A stretch of 64,000 nt of DNA, taken from NCBI RefSeq assembly GCF_013284245.2, contig NZ_CP085876.1, positions 5,234,001 to 5,298,000 on the forward strand, given 5' to 3'. The position numbers and the translations under genes were made by a program. The notes under the pieces are model-generated. The model was not told where the DNA came from and searched no databases. It saw nothing but the letters and a program-made list of their open reading frames with translations. Every line of letters starts with the position of its first letter. Position 1 is the first letter of the stretch. The stretch is from Brevibacillus sp. DP1.3A (GTDB lineage: Bacteria > Bacillota > Bacilli > Brevibacillales > Brevibacillaceae). Shown here piece by piece: positions 62,026-64,000 of the stretch.

Positions 62026-62940
62026 ATGAATCAACTTATCGATGTAGGGATTATTGGCGGCGGACCAGCAGGTATGAGTGCCGCTCTCGCACTTGGCAGG
62101 GCAAGAAAAAGTGTGGTCGTTATCGATGAAGGCCGTCCACGTAATCGCGTTACAAGTGAGTCACATGGCTTTCTTACGAGAGACGGCATCACTCCGAGCG
62201 AATTTCGTCGCATTGCAAGGGAGCAAATCAGCGCCTACCCCTCCGTTCACTTTGTGGAGGATACAACAGTAACGATCACGGGACACGATGGAAATTTTCT
62301 CATAACGACTGCACAGGGAACGACTTATCAGAGCAAAAAGCTGCTGTTCGCAGTGGGAATGAAGGATCTTCCTTTGCCTGTTAACGGATTAGCAGAAGTG
62401 TATGGAAAAAGTGCTTTTGTCTGCCCTTATTGCGATGGATGGGAATTACGCGACCAGCCACTCGTCTTGATCGCCAACGGAGAGAAGGCATTGCATTTGG
62501 CAAAAATGCTGTCTGGTTGGACCAATCAATACACCGTCTGCACCAATGGACCAGATGAGTTCACGGAAGAACAAAGGTTGGAGCTGTTGCAGCATCGCGT
62601 TCCTGTCTTTGACTCCCCGATTGAGCGTATTGTATCTGTCGATGGGATGGTGCAGCGCGTTGAGCTTACAAATGGCAACTTCATATCGTGCACCGGGATC
62701 TTTTTTGCTCCCAAGCTCGTGGCTGGATCTGACTTGCCGCAAGCATTAGGCTGCCAGGTAACGGAAGCAGGTACGGTTATCGTCGACAGCTTTGGGAAAA
62801 CGAGCGTACCGGGGGTCTACAGTGCTGGTGATGCAGCAACTACACACTACCAGGTGATCACTGCCGTTGCTCTAGGCTCTGCGGCTGGTATGAGTATCAA
62901 CAACGAACTGCTTTTAGAGGAATGGAATGGTCAACGTTAG
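62026..62940 (+). CDS. FAD-dependent thioredoxin-reductase-like oxidoreductase
   Basis: A 304-residue pyridine nucleotide-disulfide oxidoreductase. The FAD site is VGIIGGGPAGMSAALALGRARKSVVVIDE (8-36). A redox motif CPYCDGWELRD (about 132-142) corresponds to CATCD of thioredoxin reductase. The C-terminal FAD motif is SVPGVYSAGDAA. The NADPH-binding GxGxxA motif of TrxB is poorly conserved (VLIANGEKALHLA), so it may be a TrxR-like protein using another donor, as in the HcpA/TrxB-like group. AAAGGTGG precedes the ATG. Single gene, convergent with the peroxiredoxin operon. Confidence 0.8.
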   Translation: MNQLIDVGIIGGGPAGMSAALALGRARKSVVVIDEGRPRNRVTSESHGFLTRDGITPSEFRRIAREQISAYPSVHFVEDTTVTITGHDGNFLITTAQGTTYQSKKLLFAVGMKDLPLPVNGLAEVYGKSAFVCPYCDGWELRDQPLVLIANGEKALHLAKMLSGWTNQYTVCTNGPDEFTEEQRLELLQHRVPVFDSPIERIVSVDGMVQRVELTNGNFISCTGIFFAPKLVAGSDLPQALGCQVTEAGTVIVDSFGKTSVPGVYSAGDAATTHYQVITAVALGSAAGMSINNELLLEEWNGQR

Positions 62941-62965
62941 CACCATCTCCACGTGTTCCTTCCAT

Positions 62966-63012
62966 AAAAAAAGGACAATCCCTCCGTCTTCACTAGACGG
63001 GTGGGACTGTCC
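62966..63012. terminator. Bidirectional terminator
   Basis: GGACAATCCC (62973-62982) pairs with GGGACTGTCC (63003-63012) with one mismatch, and an inner CCGTC/GACGG stem. A T7 run follows on the minus strand. Confidence 0.8.
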
Positions 63013-63048
63013 CTCTTCTATATTATAGAAGCAATGCTCTTTCTTTGA

Positions 63049-63603
63049 TTACAACGTCTTCTGTCCTGGCTTCCAGTTCGCCGGGCACAGACCGCCAGCT
63101 TGCAGGGCTTGCAAAATACGAGTCGTCTCTGCCACGCTGCGACCTACGTTCATGTCAGTTACCACTTGGTAGCGCAGAATGCCGTCTGGATCGATGATGA
63201 ACAAGCCACGGTGAGCTGCACCAGTCTCTTCGTCCAGGACACCATAAGCTTGTGCCGTCTCTTTTTTGAAGTCGCTCGCGAGCGGGAAGTTTACTTCACC
63301 GATGCCATTTTCATCGCGCGGTGTTTTGATCCATGCCCGGTGCGTATGTACGCTATCCGTGGATACACCCAGTACTTCGCAATCCAAATCCTCGAACTCT
63401 TCCATGTTGTCACTAAACGAAGTTACCTCTGTTGGGCAAACGAATGTGAAGTCGAACGGCCAGAAGAACAAAATCAGCCATTTTCCTTTGTAATCAGCCA
63501 GCGACACACGTTCTTCCAGTGTCTCGAGGTTTTTGGTCGTGAGCATGTTAAAGTCAGGTGCTGGTTTTCCTACTTGAAGTTGAATTGTTTGCTGTGTTGT
63601 CAT
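63049..63603 (-). CDS. 2-Cys peroxiredoxin (AhpC/YkuU-like)
   Basis: Reduces peroxides with thiol electrons. It has 184 residues. The peroxidatic Cys is in DFTFVCPTEVTSFS (about residue 57). The resolving Cys is in GGLCPANWKPG near the C-terminus (about 174). The size and the GLCPANW tail are of the Prx1/AhpC class. AGGAGAG precedes the ATG. It is last in trxB-like / glutaredoxin / peroxiredoxin (36-bp gap), which gives a complete NADPH-to-peroxide electron route. Confidence 0.93.
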   Translation of the reverse strand: MTTQQTIQLQVGKPAPDFNMLTTKNLETLEERVSLADYKGKWLILFFWPFDFTFVCPTEVTSFSDNMEEFEDLDCEVLGVSTDSVHTHRAWIKTPRDENGIGEVNFPLASDFKKETAQAYGVLDEETGAAHRGLFIIDPDGILRYQVVTDMNVGRSVAETTRILQALQAGGLCPANWKPGQKTL

Positions 63604-63639
63604 GATAAATCTCTCCTTTTATATGGTGTCTGATGAAAA

Positions 63640-63888
63640 TTACTTCGCAGCCTCTTCCAATGCTGCCAGTGCTTTTTTAATACGTGTCGGGTTGAAGCCC
63701 AAAATTTGCTTTTCACCGATGACTGTCAGTGGAACAGACATCATGCCTAAACGGCTCAGTTCTTGGCCGTACTCTTCTTTTTCATCGATGTTGCGCTCTT
63801 CGAAAGAAATGTTTTGTTCTGTCAAATACGTCTTCAATTGCTTGCAGAAGTTGCAATTTGTGCTGGAGTATACGATTGCTTGTGCCAT
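63640..63888 (-). CDS. Glutaredoxin/NrdH-like redoxin
   Basis: An 82-residue thioredoxin-fold protein with active site TNCNFCKQLK (Cys12, Cys15), the cis-Pro loop MSVPLTVIG, and GFNPTRIKKAL at the C-terminus. NrdH-type redoxins accept electrons from thioredoxin reductase, in line with the trxB-like gene directly upstream. GGAGAG precedes the ATG. Partner candidates are the peroxiredoxin downstream and, in the cell, nrdJ (40 kb away); both are inference. Confidence 0.88.
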   Translation of the reverse strand: MAQAIVYSSTNCNFCKQLKTYLTEQNISFEERNIDEKEEYGQELSRLGMMSVPLTVIGEKQILGFNPTRIKKALAALEEAAK

Positions 63889-63909
63889 GTTTGTTTCTCT
63901 CCTTTTCTT

Positions 63910-64000
63910 CTATTTGTATTGGGGGACAACTTTGGAACGCTTGTTGATGTATTTGTCTACAGCCATAGCTGCAATGGCACCGTCTGCCGCAGCGACTACT
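63910..64000 (-). CDS. Thioredoxin-reductase-like protein, C-terminal 29 residues
   Basis: Partial gene running off the right edge. The visible C-terminus reads VVAAADGAIAAMAVDKYINKRSKV..., followed by a TAG stop at 63910-63912. The AAADGAIAAMAVDKYI stretch is the C-terminal FAD-domain helix of bacterial TrxB-type flavoproteins. It ends about 20 bp before the glutaredoxin ATG, so it is the upstream gene of the same operon. Confidence 0.75.
   Translation of the reverse strand, partial: VVAAADGAIAAMAVDKYINKRSKVVPQYK

Overview
The window looks like chromosomal DNA of an aerobic, endospore-forming Bacillales bacterium, and Brevibacillus or a close relative is my best guess. This is inference from gene content; no database was searched. 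The backbone follows the known Bacillus subtilis order polA / phoR-phoP / mdh-icd-citZ / ytvI / pyk-pfkA / accA-accD / ytsJ / dnaE / ytpI / ytoI. Sporulation genes (ytvI, a yheBCD locus, a gamma-type SASP-like protein) and a vitamin B12-dependent ribonucleotide reductase are also present. Most genes are on the minus strand. TTG and GTG starts with good ribosome binding sites are common.

Region by region: (1) 1-8.5 kb: the 5' part of polA, a polysaccharide deacetylase, a cell-wall amidase, an EamA transporter, and a MarR-controlled efflux operon with two HlyD-type adaptors and a 14-TM MFS pump. (2) 8.5-10.3 kb: an AT-rich islet with a small membrane protein and a secreted protein of unknown function. 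(3) 10.5-22.8 kb: vanW-like gene, a P-loop ATPase, phoU, phoR and phoP, the TCA genes mdh, icd and citZ, ytvI, fxsA and a thioesterase. (4) 23.4-41.6 kb: nrdJ with tandem NrdR boxes, pyk-pfkA, accA-accD, a FadR-like regulator, malic enzyme, dnaE, ytpI, an ArsR-DUF2087 regulator, ytoI and yheB. (5) 41.7-48.2 kb: four consecutive YheC/YheD ATP-grasp spore-coat paralogues, followed by a very large repeat-rich gamma-SASP-like protein. (6) 48.8-61.6 kb: a ten-gene minus-strand operon that looks like an exopolysaccharide locus. It holds a family 2 processive glycosyltransferase, UDP-sugar dehydrogenase, ribozyme-less glmS, shortened GlmU, a membrane-anchored glycosidase-like protein, a HEAT-repeat protein, a response regulator and three copies of an unrecognised secreted TIM-barrel-like module. 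(7) 62-64 kb: a flavin disulfide reductase and a trxB-like / glutaredoxin / peroxiredoxin operon.

The most striking unexplained structure is a superfamily of about 200-bp nested palindromes in intergenic gaps. There are six full copies (10308, 16492, 22864, 23135, 38343, 38646), one short derivative and one 18-bp remnant. They fall into three sequence types that share one architecture. Within each type, base changes in one arm are matched by compensating changes in the other arm, so structure is being preserved. A second, short family of 23-25 bp palindromes occurs three times. I found no rRNA, tRNA, CRISPR array, insertion sequence with transposase, or prophage gene.
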